16,217 bases of DNA from Beroe ovata (lineage: Eukaryota; Ctenophora; Nuda; Beroida; Beroidae): NCBI GenBank assembly GCA_946803715.1, contig CAMPET010000143.1, positions 166,184 through 182,400 on the forward strand, read 5' to 3'. The notes under the pieces are model-generated. The model did no database searches. It was not told the DNA's origin and saw only the letters and a program-made list of their open reading frames with translations. Made by a program: the position numbers and the translations under genes. Numbering within the stretch: position 1 is the stretch's first letter; each line of letters opens with the position of its first letter. Shown piece by piece: positions 1 to 7,615 of this stretch.

Positions 1-1054
1 CACTGAACACACACACTTACACTCACACAGATTACTGACGAGTGTGAAGATGCACATCGAGTTTCACGGAGGTGTCAGTGGAAAAAACACCGCATGCACG
101 AAGCCGAGTTGTGCAAATGAATGTCATCAATCACAATAAATGTCATGTGACAGACACCGCACATTTTAGTCTAAGACGACAGGCAAGAACCGCTGCAGAT
201 TGAGAACTAAAACATCGTCTAAAACGACATTTCGACCGGGGATGAGCTATTAAATTTAGATTTGCAAATGAAACCTGATAAATAACCTGTCGCACTAGAC
301 GAGTCTAGCAGTGTGGGAGAGTGTCAATTATTATAGAGAGACCAGAAAACGGTGTCATGTGATGGAATGAGGAATAACGAATTCCCAAACTTGATACTAC
401 TGAGTACTGACACCAGCAACTAAACAACGAATTTTATCACCATTTGCATATGTAAACGCGAACCGCCAATGGCAATTCATCATTTTACAGAGTTAGTGGA
501 AGTAAACCCGATCAACTTATGAAGTTTATTGGAAACTATCCCGATTGAAACTGGTAATGATAGAGAAATGCGAATCGGGATCAAGAATCAGGATTTAAGA
601 GCTAAGCTCATAAAAATCTTATTCGTGTATAATCGTTGCAGAACAAAGGGCTGAACAGCAGCATAATGCGGAGGTAGTCCCGCATGAAAACAGGAGGTAC
701 ACAATGACAATTGCGAAATACAGCTCTAGCTCCCTCCTCATATAATACAGTATCTCAGTAGGTATAAATCCTGAATTCTCTCTGTCAGTGATGAATCAAG
801 AATTGAAAAAGTCAGGAGGCATAGACTGTGAAAAGTGGTAGAAAACCCATTTCAAAGTAACGAGCGGTATTCATAGGCGATCTTTAGCACACTGTATAAA
901 GTGGTGCGTATAGAAACTACTACCATATCATGTATGACGGGGGAGCAGTATACCATGAATAATGACTACCGAGTAAGTGGAGGGAAATAGTGTTTGTTCT
1001 TGAGTGTATTATGGTGCTTACTAGTGCTTATTAATACATGGGACATTTCATATG
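1..1054. other. AT-rich region without recognisable genes
   Basis: No reading frame here has coding character and no RNA gene was recognised. The first 30 bases are CA-rich simple sequence. The stretch is probably host flank or decayed element DNA; nothing assigns it to either. Confidence 0.5.

Positions 1055-1083
<29 letters not shown>
1055..1083. repeat. (AC)n microsatellite
   Basis: An uninterrupted AC dinucleotide run of about 14 units. It is one of two long AC tracts in the window (the other ends at 13450) and is typical of animal nuclear DNA. Confidence 0.95.
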
Positions 1084-1087
<4 letters not shown>

Positions 1088-1105
1088 TAACGCGCATTTA
1101 ATCAG

Positions 1106-1648
1106 GGATCTTCTGACTAAGTACAACGAAGTTCCAGCAAACATACTGGAAACGGAACAAGATGTTGACAAGTTCATGGACATGGTGGAGATAACACTAG
1201 CTACAAAACACCAGGTAACCGGTTGTTGAGTAAGACCTGCAACGATAAGTGGCTATGGCGGTTCGCGTCTTCTGTGCTATTAAGAAGTTTTTTTGCCAAA
1301 ATGCATGGATAAATCGTCGGGAAACTGTGTGATTTGTATAAAACCTAAGTCGGCGAAATCGCGTCCATTTATCGGGATTTTAGTGTCATCATTGATCTGT
1401 AGGATCACAAAGCGTTGATTCGACTCCAAGATAAGCTGTACCCTACGCTGGATGGTCAGGTAAACGAGTTATTCAGAGAACTGATTGACCGAGTTGAGGA
1501 AATCAGCATGGTACTCATCTGAACAGCCTGGTGCTCATTTGAGCCATGTCTCGATTTGAGGGGAATTCTCAAGACACTGTATCAAGGAGATGAGTCAAAA
1601 GAGGGCGTGGCAGTAGCAGAAAATGAGGATGATTGGGAGTTAGGCTGA
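1106..1648 (+). pseudogene. Possible broken two-exon gene fragment
   Basis: Not recognised. A block at 1106-1214 follows an AG, is open in one frame (reading ...NEVPANILETEQDVDKF...) and ends in CAG before GTAACC, a plausible donor. A second block starting after TGTAG at 1403 continues in the compatible phase and stays open to a TGA at 1646-1648, broken only by one in-frame TGA at 1520-1522. The composition is charged and helical, with an acidic end (EDDWELG). This looks like an exon pair of a host or element gene that has gained a stop, but chance openness over such short blocks cannot be ruled out. No start codon or upstream exon was found. Confidence 0.28.
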
Positions 1649-2434
1649 CTTATGATGTGTTGTGATCAGGATGTGTGTTGAACTGAGTTTGTTCTTTGAC
1701 GAGTATGTAAAACTAATTGGCTGTAAGACTGATTGTCTGTTATGTACCTACCATGTAAGTAAGTAATCACGTGAAGATTTGAGTATGTAGGTAATTGAAG
1801 CATTGTTGTGATTTTGGATTCCGCATCTGGTAGTTTCAATCGATCACTGTACCCAATTTCGGGCTTTGTGATGACATATTGGTAGTGCATCGTATCATAA
1901 GCTTGAGTAGTGCGACCACCGTCAACCAAATGTTTTACCTTTCTGTCACAATGAATTCACCATCGTCAAATCACACGTGTAAGCGGACAAAAACAAGTTT
2001 AGATAACTTAAAAAGCAAAATTATGTCAAATGATATACCAAATAGTACACAATAAACAAATAAATACACTTCTTTTCATTCTCGGTAAACCTAATGGGTA
2101 TAATACTGTACGATATTTCCATATATAATCGACTTGCAATTCCTACTCCATAAATCTAATTATCGTTAATTGGGGCATGATTAACGATAATTGATACTAG
2201 CCAGGGATGGGATAAACAGTTCCTCTTAATCAAAACTCCTCCGAAAGAAGGAGACTCAAATATTCATTTAGAAACCCGACGAAAATTTCCACAGATTTCA
2301 TTTATAAGATGTTGCGACATGACCAACACCTATAGTTGAGATGATAGATCCAGGCTAAAAAACTAAAACATACATAAAATGAGATTCATCAGCTGTAATA
2401 GATACACAATCTGTTTGCTCCGATATATATAGAA
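1649..2434. other. Intergenic AT-rich DNA with one hairpin
   Basis: Nothing recognisable as a gene. The only clear structure is the 13-bp stem at 2158-2192, listed separately. A minus-strand open frame at 1666-1929 has no family features. Confidence 0.45.
2158..2192. repeat. Perfect 13-bp inverted repeat (hairpin)
   Basis: AATTATCGTTAAT at 2158-2170 is repeated in reverse complement at 2180-2192 across a 9-nt loop. There is no adjacent gene to which a terminator or operator role could be tied. Confidence 0.7.
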
Positions 2435-2536
2435 ATGTATAGCACCATTATAGCAATGGTTGCTGTGGCAACTGTCGCCCTAGCAACAGTCGCTTTAGCA
2501 AAATTTGCAATTATAGGACATCTACATCAACTGTAA
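2435..2536 (+). CDS. Tiny hydrophobic ORF, 33 aa (doubtful)
   Basis: ATG at 2435 opens a 33-residue frame, ending at TAA 2534-2536, that is almost wholly aliphatic and Ala-rich and would form one transmembrane helix (AVATVALATVALA core). The DNA under it is internally repetitive, so the hydrophobic pattern may simply reflect a short tandem duplication. There is no family assignment, and it could be chance. Confidence 0.15.
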   Translation: MYSTIIAMVAVATVALATVALAKFAIIGHLHQL

Positions 2537-2992
2537 TAACTTCCATGACGTGAAACAATTCCCAGCAGTCTCAATAGTGGTGTCCTGAGAGGAGGTACTC
2601 GAGCGTGTGAGACGAGGGTAGGGTCTTCCTGCCAAAATACAGCACATTTGAAGGTAGTCCAACGTTGCTATGACGTTGTCATGACAACTGCAAAGGTAGC
2701 TATGTGTATTGCCATCAGACCAAATATGTAAGCTTTTCAGATGTTGTTCTTCAGAATTTCGCCAGAAAGCAATTGCGCACTGCTGTGAATGAATCAGTCC
2801 TGCATCCTTAGTCCCTTGTCGATAGAGAAGCATCAGCATAGCAAGTTATATCTGACTACAATCAAATGTGAAGTGTTGTAGCAAGAGACCTCAATCCCCT
2901 TCTCATTCCACGCACTGTCCCCCTCATAGGATGGGGTCCTCCCCCTCTCCCCCCACTTGTTCAGTCTGACTGGGCTATCTCTCTCTCTGCTG
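2537..2992. other. No supported gene
   Basis: A minus-strand frame covers 2522-2839 but shows no motif, domain or coding signature. At 2930-2990 there are pyrimidine-rich tracts (CCCCCTCTCCCCCC, CTCTCTCTCTG), which lie downstream of the RGS-like exon on its strand. Confidence 0.4.
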
Positions 2993-3202
2993 TCAAGTGG
3001 AATTCTCACTTGGTCTCGCCAAGTTAACGTAAGATTCGTCCCTGAGGAATCGCGGGTAGATGTCCGTCTTCATGAGGATGTAAATTTGCTCCTGGGATTC
3101 GTTGTAGATGGTCATCGTGGGTGAAACGATGTTCTTCTGTATGTCTTTCCTGATCACATCATTGATGTTGATCTGAAGGATAATTCTGCTGTAAGGATCC
3201 AA
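2993..3202 (-). CDS. RGS-domain C-terminal exon (partial)
   Basis: The frame reads ...INDVIRKDIQKNIVSPT...ESQEQIYILMKTDIYPRFLRDESYVNLA... and then a short tail to TGA at 2995-2993. It matches the last third of the RGS fold, where family members show an IN(I/L)D..(T/V)R..I..N...P segment, then (A/S)Q..IY.LM..D.YPRFL+S..Y..L. RGS proteins speed GTP hydrolysis by Galpha subunits. The frame is closed by a TGA just upstream, so this must be the end of a spliced gene. Acceptor-like sequences exist near 3190 (CTTACAG) and 3173 (CCTTCAG). No earlier RGS exon was found in the next kilobase, so it is either the last exon of a host gene, a stranded duplicate or a pseudogene. The family call is fairly firm; function is unproven. 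Confidence 0.6.
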   Translation of the reverse strand: MDPYSRIILQININDVIRKDIQKNIVSPTMTIYNESQEQIYILMKTDIYPRFLRDESYVNLARPSENST

Positions 3203-3251
3203 TCAATTCCGAAGACACTACAGTATTGGTGGTTTGATGATTCGATTATGC

Positions 3252-3252
3252 N
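3252..3252. other. Ambiguous base (N)
   Basis: A single undetermined base, one of two in the window. It lies at the left edge of the repeated CTAATTAGGTCACGTGA sequence, consistent with an assembly difficulty in repeats. Confidence 0.95.
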
Positions 3253-3253
3253 G

Positions 3254-3310
3254 GTTGCTAATTATTTAATTAGGTCACGTGATTTGCTAATTAGGTCACG
3301 TGATGTGTCG
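3254..3310. repeat. Short tandem repeat with two E-boxes
   Basis: The segment TAATTAGGTCACGTGAT occurs twice, 21 bp apart, each copy containing the palindrome TCACGTGA (a CACGTG E-box). The same core, GTCACGTGAC, recurs at 12998 and 13293 in the other repeat block. Confidence 0.7.
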
Positions 3311-3360
3311 GCTGCAGTGAAAACCCTAAGTTATGTCGGTGAGTGATGGTAGAAACCCTA

Positions 3361-3590
3361 GGTAGATATGCTCAATCTCGAGTAGGATTGAGCACAGCAG
3401 CTTGCTAATTAGATTATCTACCGTAACCCTAGATCAAGTCACTGCTATATCAGCTCGTAGGAGGGGGGGACTTGATCAAAATTTGTGCAAGGTAGATATG
3501 CTCTCCCTCGAGTAGGATTGAGCACAGCAGCTTGCTAATTGGATTACTGTAACCCTAGATCAAGTATCCACTATATCGTAGGGGGGGGAT
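3361..3590. repeat. Direct repeat, ~130-bp period, two copies
   Basis: Copy 1 begins at 3361 (GGTAGATATGCTC) and copy 2 at 3491. Both contain CTCGAGTAGGATTGAGCACA, then a CTAATT step, then GTAACCCTAGATCAAGT, then a G-run (7 and 8 G). A third, shorter piece with CTCGAGTAGGATTGAGC lies at 3744-3761. This is non-coding, probably host satellite or decayed mobile DNA. Confidence 0.8.
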
Positions 3591-3920
3591 ATGTATATGA
3601 GAGGATTAAATGAAAGGTATAATGAGCACAGCTCCATGTCTATAGCGATCAATCAATATCTCGAGAAGGGATGAGAACAGCGCATCTGCTCGAGGATGCA
3701 ACAATGATGGCATAGATGATACCAATAATTAGGTACACTTCTCCTCGAGTAGGATTGAGCCCAGCAGCTAACCCTTATCTCGAGGATGTATCGACATGTT
3801 TTGACATGCCCGAGCACAGCACCGAGCATGTTGGAGCATGCGGTATATCTTTCACACACACAAAACACTATTTCAATGTTATGACTGGTCTAACTTATTC
3901 CGTCATATCATGAGGTTCCC
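3591..3920. other. No gene seen; fragment of the 130-bp repeat
   Basis: Apart from the partial repeat copy at 3741-3770 and a short CA tract near 3853, nothing is recognised. Short open frames on both strands here overlap one another and have no coding character. Confidence 0.4.
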
Positions 3921-3921
3921 A

Positions 3922-3988
3922 TCGTCATTCTCCCGTTCGAAAGAGTGAAGTATCCGATACTCCACTCTTTTGAACCGGAGAATGACGA
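3922..3988. repeat. Near-perfect palindrome, 33-bp arms
   Basis: Arm 3922-3954 (TCGTCATTCTCCCGTTCGAA...) is the reverse complement of 3956-3988 with only three mismatches and a one-base spacer. As RNA it would form a long hairpin with almost no loop; as DNA it could extrude a cruciform. It lies 134 bp upstream of the TATA box of the membrane-protein gene. Possible roles are a recombination or resolution site, a remnant of joined terminal inverted repeats, or a small-RNA source; none is proven. Confidence 0.85.
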
Positions 3989-4122
3989 CAATTTGTCTCA
4001 CAATGCGAGAAGAAGTATGACCAGACATACATTGAAATGGTGTTTTGACTGGCTTTGAACTGGGTTACCAAATTAATGTACGGTATCTTACAGGTACACA
4101 CCACCGTGTTCCCAACATTACT

Positions 4123-4129
4123 TATAAAT
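4123..4129 (+). promoter_or_regulatory. TATA box for the membrane-protein gene
   Basis: TATAAAT sits 65 bp before the ATG at 4194, at a distance that allows a short 5' leader. It is supported only by position and sequence. Confidence 0.45.
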
Positions 4130-4193
4130 TTATACACTTGACTATGGAAATAAAAGGGATGAAGGAAAGGAAAAATGCAACCAAATTGAGAAA

Positions 4194-4721
4194 ATGATGT
4201 TCAACATTTTGTTCTACTCGCTATCAATATTATCGTTCACCATCAAATTTCAAGTGAATGAGAATCAACGCCAAGATTACTTTGTGTTTGATGGTGTTAA
4301 CCAATCGGCTCATCTATTTAGAGAAAATTCGACGATTTTTCTATTTCTACGTTTCGATGATGAATACAGTGTCTACCATTCGGAAATATTCGATGAAGTA
4401 TTTGCTTTTACTTGGGATGGATTGTACCTCAACGATCAACCCATGGCTTCTAACTTTAATGGTGTTGAATTGAACGATCTAAGGTTCACCAATTTCACCA
4501 TGATATCACCGGTATTGGATGTTGCAGCTGATGAGATGATAACTGAGGAGAAAATTATACTGGACAAAAGTTCGGATAATACTGCTACTACTACTATCGT
4601 AGTAGTCGTTGGTGTTGTTATATTCATAGATCTGAAGATACTCGCATTTTTATTTCACCGTGGTTTATTAAACCGGAATTTTGACCCGGAATTCGAGGAT
4701 ATCAATGCGACGACTTTATAA
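4194..4721 (+). CDS. Predicted type I membrane glycoprotein, 175 aa, unknown
   Basis: Not recognised by family. The frame opens with two adjacent ATGs and has a hydrophobic N-terminus (residues 2-19) that reads as a signal peptide. A roughly 110-residue aromatic and acidic ectodomain follows, with sequons at N36 (NQS), N45 (NST) and N100 (NFT). A strongly hydrophobic stretch at about 131-154 (T-rich entry, then IVVVVGVVIFI) is a likely membrane anchor, and a short acidic tail ends at TAA 4719-4721. Only two Cys-free halves are visible, so a disulfide-built fold is unlikely. It lies just upstream of the spliced gene, on the same strand, inside the accessory end of the element. It could be a virion envelope or receptor-type protein, or a captured host gene. 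Confidence 0.6.
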   Translation: MMFNILFYSLSILSFTIKFQVNENQRQDYFVFDGVNQSAHLFRENSTIFLFLRFDDEYSVYHSEIFDEVFAFTWDGLYLNDQPMASNFNGVELNDLRFTNFTMISPVLDVAADEMITEEKIILDKSSDNTATTTIVVVVGVVIFIDLKILAFLFHRGLLNRNFDPEFEDINATTL

Positions 4722-4873
4722 TATTATTAATTTGTCCGTAATTGACAGCCCCCCACATCAATGGGTCTTCACTGTGATAAAAATTTTATACGATAGCAAT
4801 TACATCAATTATATCGGTATCATCCCCCAATCATTCTTAATTTATCGATTATAAAATCATTAATATTCTTGGA

Positions 4874-4880
4874 TATAAAA
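4874..4880 (+). promoter_or_regulatory. TATA box for the seven-exon gene
   Basis: TATAAAA in the context GGATATAAAAACCG lies 94 bp upstream of the ATG at 4968, giving an expected leader of about 60-65 nt. Confidence 0.5.
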
Positions 4881-4967
4881 ACCGACTTTCTTTGAGTTCG
4901 ATACATTTTTACATTTGATTAATATCAACAACATAACTTGACATCTTTCGCGATTCTTCTACCTACA

Positions 4968-6399
4968 ATGTTTGTCAACGAAGCTGGGAGGTATGATTTC
5001 TTGTCAGATTTGCTTATATATTTCATCTCAAATCATAACTCATATCAATGATGTATCTGCTATTTTAGAGACTTCCTCATCGTAACGGGAATACAATTCG
5101 GAGATCTTGATGCATACGACATCTACCCAGGGCCTGTCTCTCTTCCAGGTCCCCAGGAAATGTGAGTTTTCTCAAAATATGATCCATTCACCCTTCTCAT
5201 ATCTACCCCACCCCCCCCCCTGATTATTCGTTTACTCGCAGACATCATGTACTGGATGTTGTATTTGGAGACCTATCGGTTCGGGAAATTGTGTTAACAG
5301 ACGAGCCCATGGTTCCCAGTCCCGAACAACAGAGACCCCAGGATCCCAGTCCCGAACAACAGAGACCCCTGGATCCCAGTCCCGAACAACAGAGACCCCT
5401 GGATCCCAGTCCCGAGGAACAAAGACCCCTGGATCCTAGTCCCGAGGAACAAAGACCCCTGGATCCCAGTCCCGAGGAACAGAGACCCGTAAATCCAATT
5501 CTCGAGGAACAGAGACCTGTGGAAATAAGCATTAACGAACCAAGAATAAGAATTAAGTACGTATCTTATCATTGTGCGTCTACTCAGGCATCAGAAAATA
5601 TTCTATCACTTTTCATTCAATTGAACACGGTTAGTAATGATAATCTCCTATCAGAAACGTGACGAGAAGAAGGAGAGTTAGGTGGGGTCCTATCATAGTG
5701 TGGTGAGCAAAATCATGCATTTCATGTTAACAAGTGAAGTAACTCTACGTAATTTATTATTGATAAAATTTAAACTTACAGTGATGGTAGGACTGGGGTG
5801 ACACCAGAGGAGGCGGTAGAGATATCTCCAGAGGAGATACCAGACGAGATGCCAGAGGAGATACCAGAGGAGACCGCAGCTGCAACAGAGATGGAAGCTG
5901 AAAGGTAATTCTATCCCGGATTGGAAAACACAATTTATTTCGGATCGAAAAAAAATTGGCATGGATTCTATAGAAAATTTTGCAGGTCGCCCAAACGACC
6001 CAGAATAAATGATGATGAAGTGCCAGGACCAAGGTATAATGACATTTTCCAGAAAAAACAATCAATCAACACACGGATTAATTTTTTTTTTCAAATTTCC
6101 ATGAAATTATCACCATAAGAATAGATAGTGATCATAGCTCACATAAATATTTATCAGTTCTGCACGTGACACTGACAACAAGAGACCAATCCCTGATGAT
6201 GACGATGATGATGATGATGAGTAAGTGTCCATGGGGTTAATTGTCTCCTTGACATCATAACTCACGTTCATACTTTACATTACTATATTTCAGCTTCGTG
6301 GATACGCCGTTTGCTCCACGTCCAAGGAAGAAGAAGAGGAAAGTCAATGTGAGTACCACGAACTTAAATTTTTTGGCAACAATCTTTTGGGAATTTTGA
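4968..6399 (+). CDS. Seven-exon acidic, proline-rich nuclear protein, 256 aa
   Basis: Function unknown. Exons inferred from in-phase GT-AG junctions: 4968-4990, 5069-5161, 5242-5556, 5782-5904, 5986-6033, 6158-6220, 6294-6399, together 771 nt with no stop until TGA. Every junction splits a codon after its second base, so any exon could be skipped without shifting the frame. Residues 1-60 carry two FGDL-containing segments (IQFGDLDAY and VVFGDLSVR). Residues 63-132 are seven copies of a DPSPEQQRPL-type decapeptide. Next come Glu/Pro-rich repeats (PEEIPDEMPEEIPEE), a basic SPKRPR patch (186-191), nine Asp (214-222) and PRKKKRKV (232-239), which contains all but one residue of the classical SV40 T-antigen nuclear signal. 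It is therefore probably a nuclear regulator, in the position where adintovirus-like elements carry accessory regulatory genes; that role is inference. Its last 56 bp overlap the 3' end of the convergent capsid block. Confidence 0.65.
5310..5519 (+). repeat. 30-bp coding minisatellite, seven units
   Basis: Seven 30-bp units of the type CCCAGTCCCGAACAACAGAG, each coding ten residues of the DPSPE(Q/E)QRP(L/Q/V) type inside exon 3 of the spliced gene. The first three units have EQQ, the next ones EEQ, and the last diverges (NPILEEQRPV). The period is a multiple of three, so copy-number changes keep the frame. Confidence 0.95.
5557..5781 (+). other. Intron 3 of the acidic-protein gene
   Basis: Donor AA|GTACGT and acceptor CTTACAG|TGATGG. 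An alternative donor four bases later (GTATCT) would join in a frame that hits TGA at once, so the first donor is chosen. It is the longest of the six introns; the others are 4991-5068, 5162-5241, 5905-5985, 6034-6157 and 6221-6293. Confidence 0.6.
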
Positions 6400-6667
6400 T
6401 ACTTTTCATCAATCTCCGGGTGCCCCTAGGTTGTCGACCCCTTCCAGTCTGTAGATATGATATAATTTCATCAAAGTTGCTGTTGGGTACAACACGTCTC
6501 AAAATTTTAAGTCTGCCGTGTGAATCTTTAGAACATCCCTTCATGCTCAGAAATTGGTTAATGTTATCATTGCAAATAATATCTTGAGGCACGGTTATCT
6601 TAATTTCTGGCAAGTCTGATGCTATTGGTACGAGTTTATACTCCATTTTATGACAGACATCATTCAT
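6344..6667 (-). CDS. Small basic protein of the capsid block, 107 aa, unknown
   Basis: Not recognised. The frame extends upstream to a GTG at 6688, but the first ATG (6667-6665) lies 7 nt after the stop of the preceding gene and is taken as the start. The N-terminal half is mixed beta/alpha in character. The C-terminal half is strongly basic (TGRGRQPRGTRRLMKS, KIPKRLLPKN), suggesting nucleic-acid contact or a core protein. It is the last gene of the minus-strand block, and its stop region overlaps the end of the convergent spliced gene. The position after the ATPase and the 109-aa protein suggests a virion or packaging role, without proof. Confidence 0.5.
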   Translation of the reverse strand: MNDVCHKMEYKLVPIASDLPEIKITVPQDIICNDNINQFLSMKGCSKDSHGRLKILRRVVPNSNFDEIISYLQTGRGRQPRGTRRLMKSIKIPKRLLPKNLSSWYSH

Positions 6668-6674
6668 AATGCTT

Positions 6675-7004
6675 TTATAACAATCCACTGATTAATGGTA
6701 GTACAAATCTAAAAATGCCACCCAGACCATCTCCATTTTGAACAACCGTGGTTTTCACGTTCTTTGATCCATTAATTTTTCTGAGAAGTAACTTCATATC
6801 GGGAGATAATTTCTTTTTGTCGCGAGCTGATAAGATGATTCCACCCTTAACAAGTAATCTGGCAATCTTTTTAATGGTTGAAAAAAATGAACTTGGGGCA
6901 TTCTTCAGTATAGATTCTCGACGTTTTTTACCAACTCTCGAAACAGTTCGAAGAATCGGGGCATGCCTTTTGATGGCATTTTTATCTGACTTGGTAACCC
7001 TCAT
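6675..7004 (-). CDS. Polinton small basic protein with C-terminal GDGLGG motif, 109 aa
   Basis: A Lys/Arg-rich N-terminal region (KRHAPILRTVSRVGKKRRE), a central stretch of the SILKNAPSSFFSTIKKIARLL type, then a basic linker ending in VVQNGDGLGGIFR and a hydrophobic tail of about 12 residues. Polintons of cnidarians and other animals commonly encode a protein of about 100 aa with this plan (ILxNAPxxxxxxIxxxAxxxL ... KRKxLVQxGG + hydrophobic end), recalled from family knowledge rather than searched. The function is not established; the basic body and glycine-rich, hydrophobic end resemble adenovirus core or cement peptides matured by the viral protease. Its ATG overlaps the ATPase stop as ATGA at 7004-7001. 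Confidence 0.6.
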   Translation of the reverse strand: MRVTKSDKNAIKRHAPILRTVSRVGKKRRESILKNAPSSFFSTIKKIARLLVKGGIILSARDKKKLSPDMKLLLRKINGSKNVKTTVVQNGDGLGGIFRFVLPLISGLL

Positions 7005-7615
7005 ATAAAAACCGATGGACTATCACTCCAAAAATTAGTCAATACAGTTAGTTCTCGGGGAAAGTTTTTTATGAAACTTAGCAGCACAAACCCATAAGGT
7101 ATATTTATAGCATCCCGGAATGCATTCATCAGTCGCATTTTGTCTTGAGAAGAAAATAATTGATTAGCCAGTGTATTAACTTGTCTTTGCGATCTTATGT
7201 CTGCAAATAAAACCATATAATGTGCATTGAGAGACATCAATCTAAAGGCCTCATCTTTTGGATACAAATTCTGGGTCAGGAACATTATTGTGAGATTAAA
7301 ATGATGACTGCCGTATATGAATAATTCTGCGACTGATTTAAGATTTGATAGCAACAGATCGTCAAATATAACAAGTGACTTTTCCAATTCGGTCATATCT
7401 TCTGGTAAATCTTGACGAAATTGAATGATGGGTGTTGTGCCCTGCTCCTCATACTCTGACATAAAGGGTTGTCGAACTTTATAGAAGAAAAAAATCTTAT
7501 CCGGAAAGTTAGTTATAAGCTTCCTCTTAATAATATCCATAACAAAATGTGTTTTTCCAGACCCGCTTACGCCGTAAATGAGGATATTCGTCCCATCACG
7601 AAACTTAAGTGGCAT
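7001..7615 (-). CDS. A32/FtsK-type genome-packaging ATPase, 204 aa
   Basis: Powers the loading of viral DNA into the capsid. With the start at ATG 7615-7613, the Walker A motif GVSGSGKT is at residues 15-22, Walker B (SLVIFDDL) has its acidic pair at D85-D86, and a FLTQN motif follows, as in the HerA/FtsK-like ATPases of Polintons, adintoviruses and poxviruses (A32). The frame is open up to 7687, but those 24 codons lie antiphase within the integrase chromodomain and lack family character, so the internal ATG is preferred. The start overlaps the integrase stop by 11 nt. The length is in the family's normal range of about 200-250 aa, and no key residue is missing. Confidence 0.85.
   Translation of the reverse strand: MPLKFRDGTNILIYGVSGSGKTHFVMDIIKRKLITNFPDKIFFFYKVRQPFMSEYEEQGTTPIIQFRQDLPEDMTELEKSLVIFDDLLLSNLKSVAELFIYGSHHFNLTIMFLTQNLYPKDEAFRLMSLNAHYMVLFADIRSQRQVNTLANQLFSSQDKMRLMNAFRDAINIPYGFVLLSFIKNFPRELTVLTNFWSDSPSVFI

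Noticed and set aside
2522-2839. 105-codon frame on the minus strand
   Set aside because: No motif, no domain and no supporting context; probably chance.
1-3920. Left terminal inverted repeat of the element
   Set aside because: The right end of the element is outside the window, so no inverted match could be established.
4258-4473. Second open frame inside the membrane-protein gene
   Set aside because: It is a shifted-frame shadow with no signal peptide or coding features of its own.
5310-5519. CRISPR-like array
   Set aside because: The units are contiguous with no unique spacers and code for a protein repeat.
5245-5572. Minus-strand repetitive frames (Gly/Leu/Cys- and Leu/Phe-rich)
   Set aside because: They are antisense shadows of the 30-bp coding minisatellite.
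6668-6688. GTG start for the last capsid-block gene
   Set aside because: A eukaryotic-type gene should use ATG; the ATG at 6667 sits just after the upstream stop.
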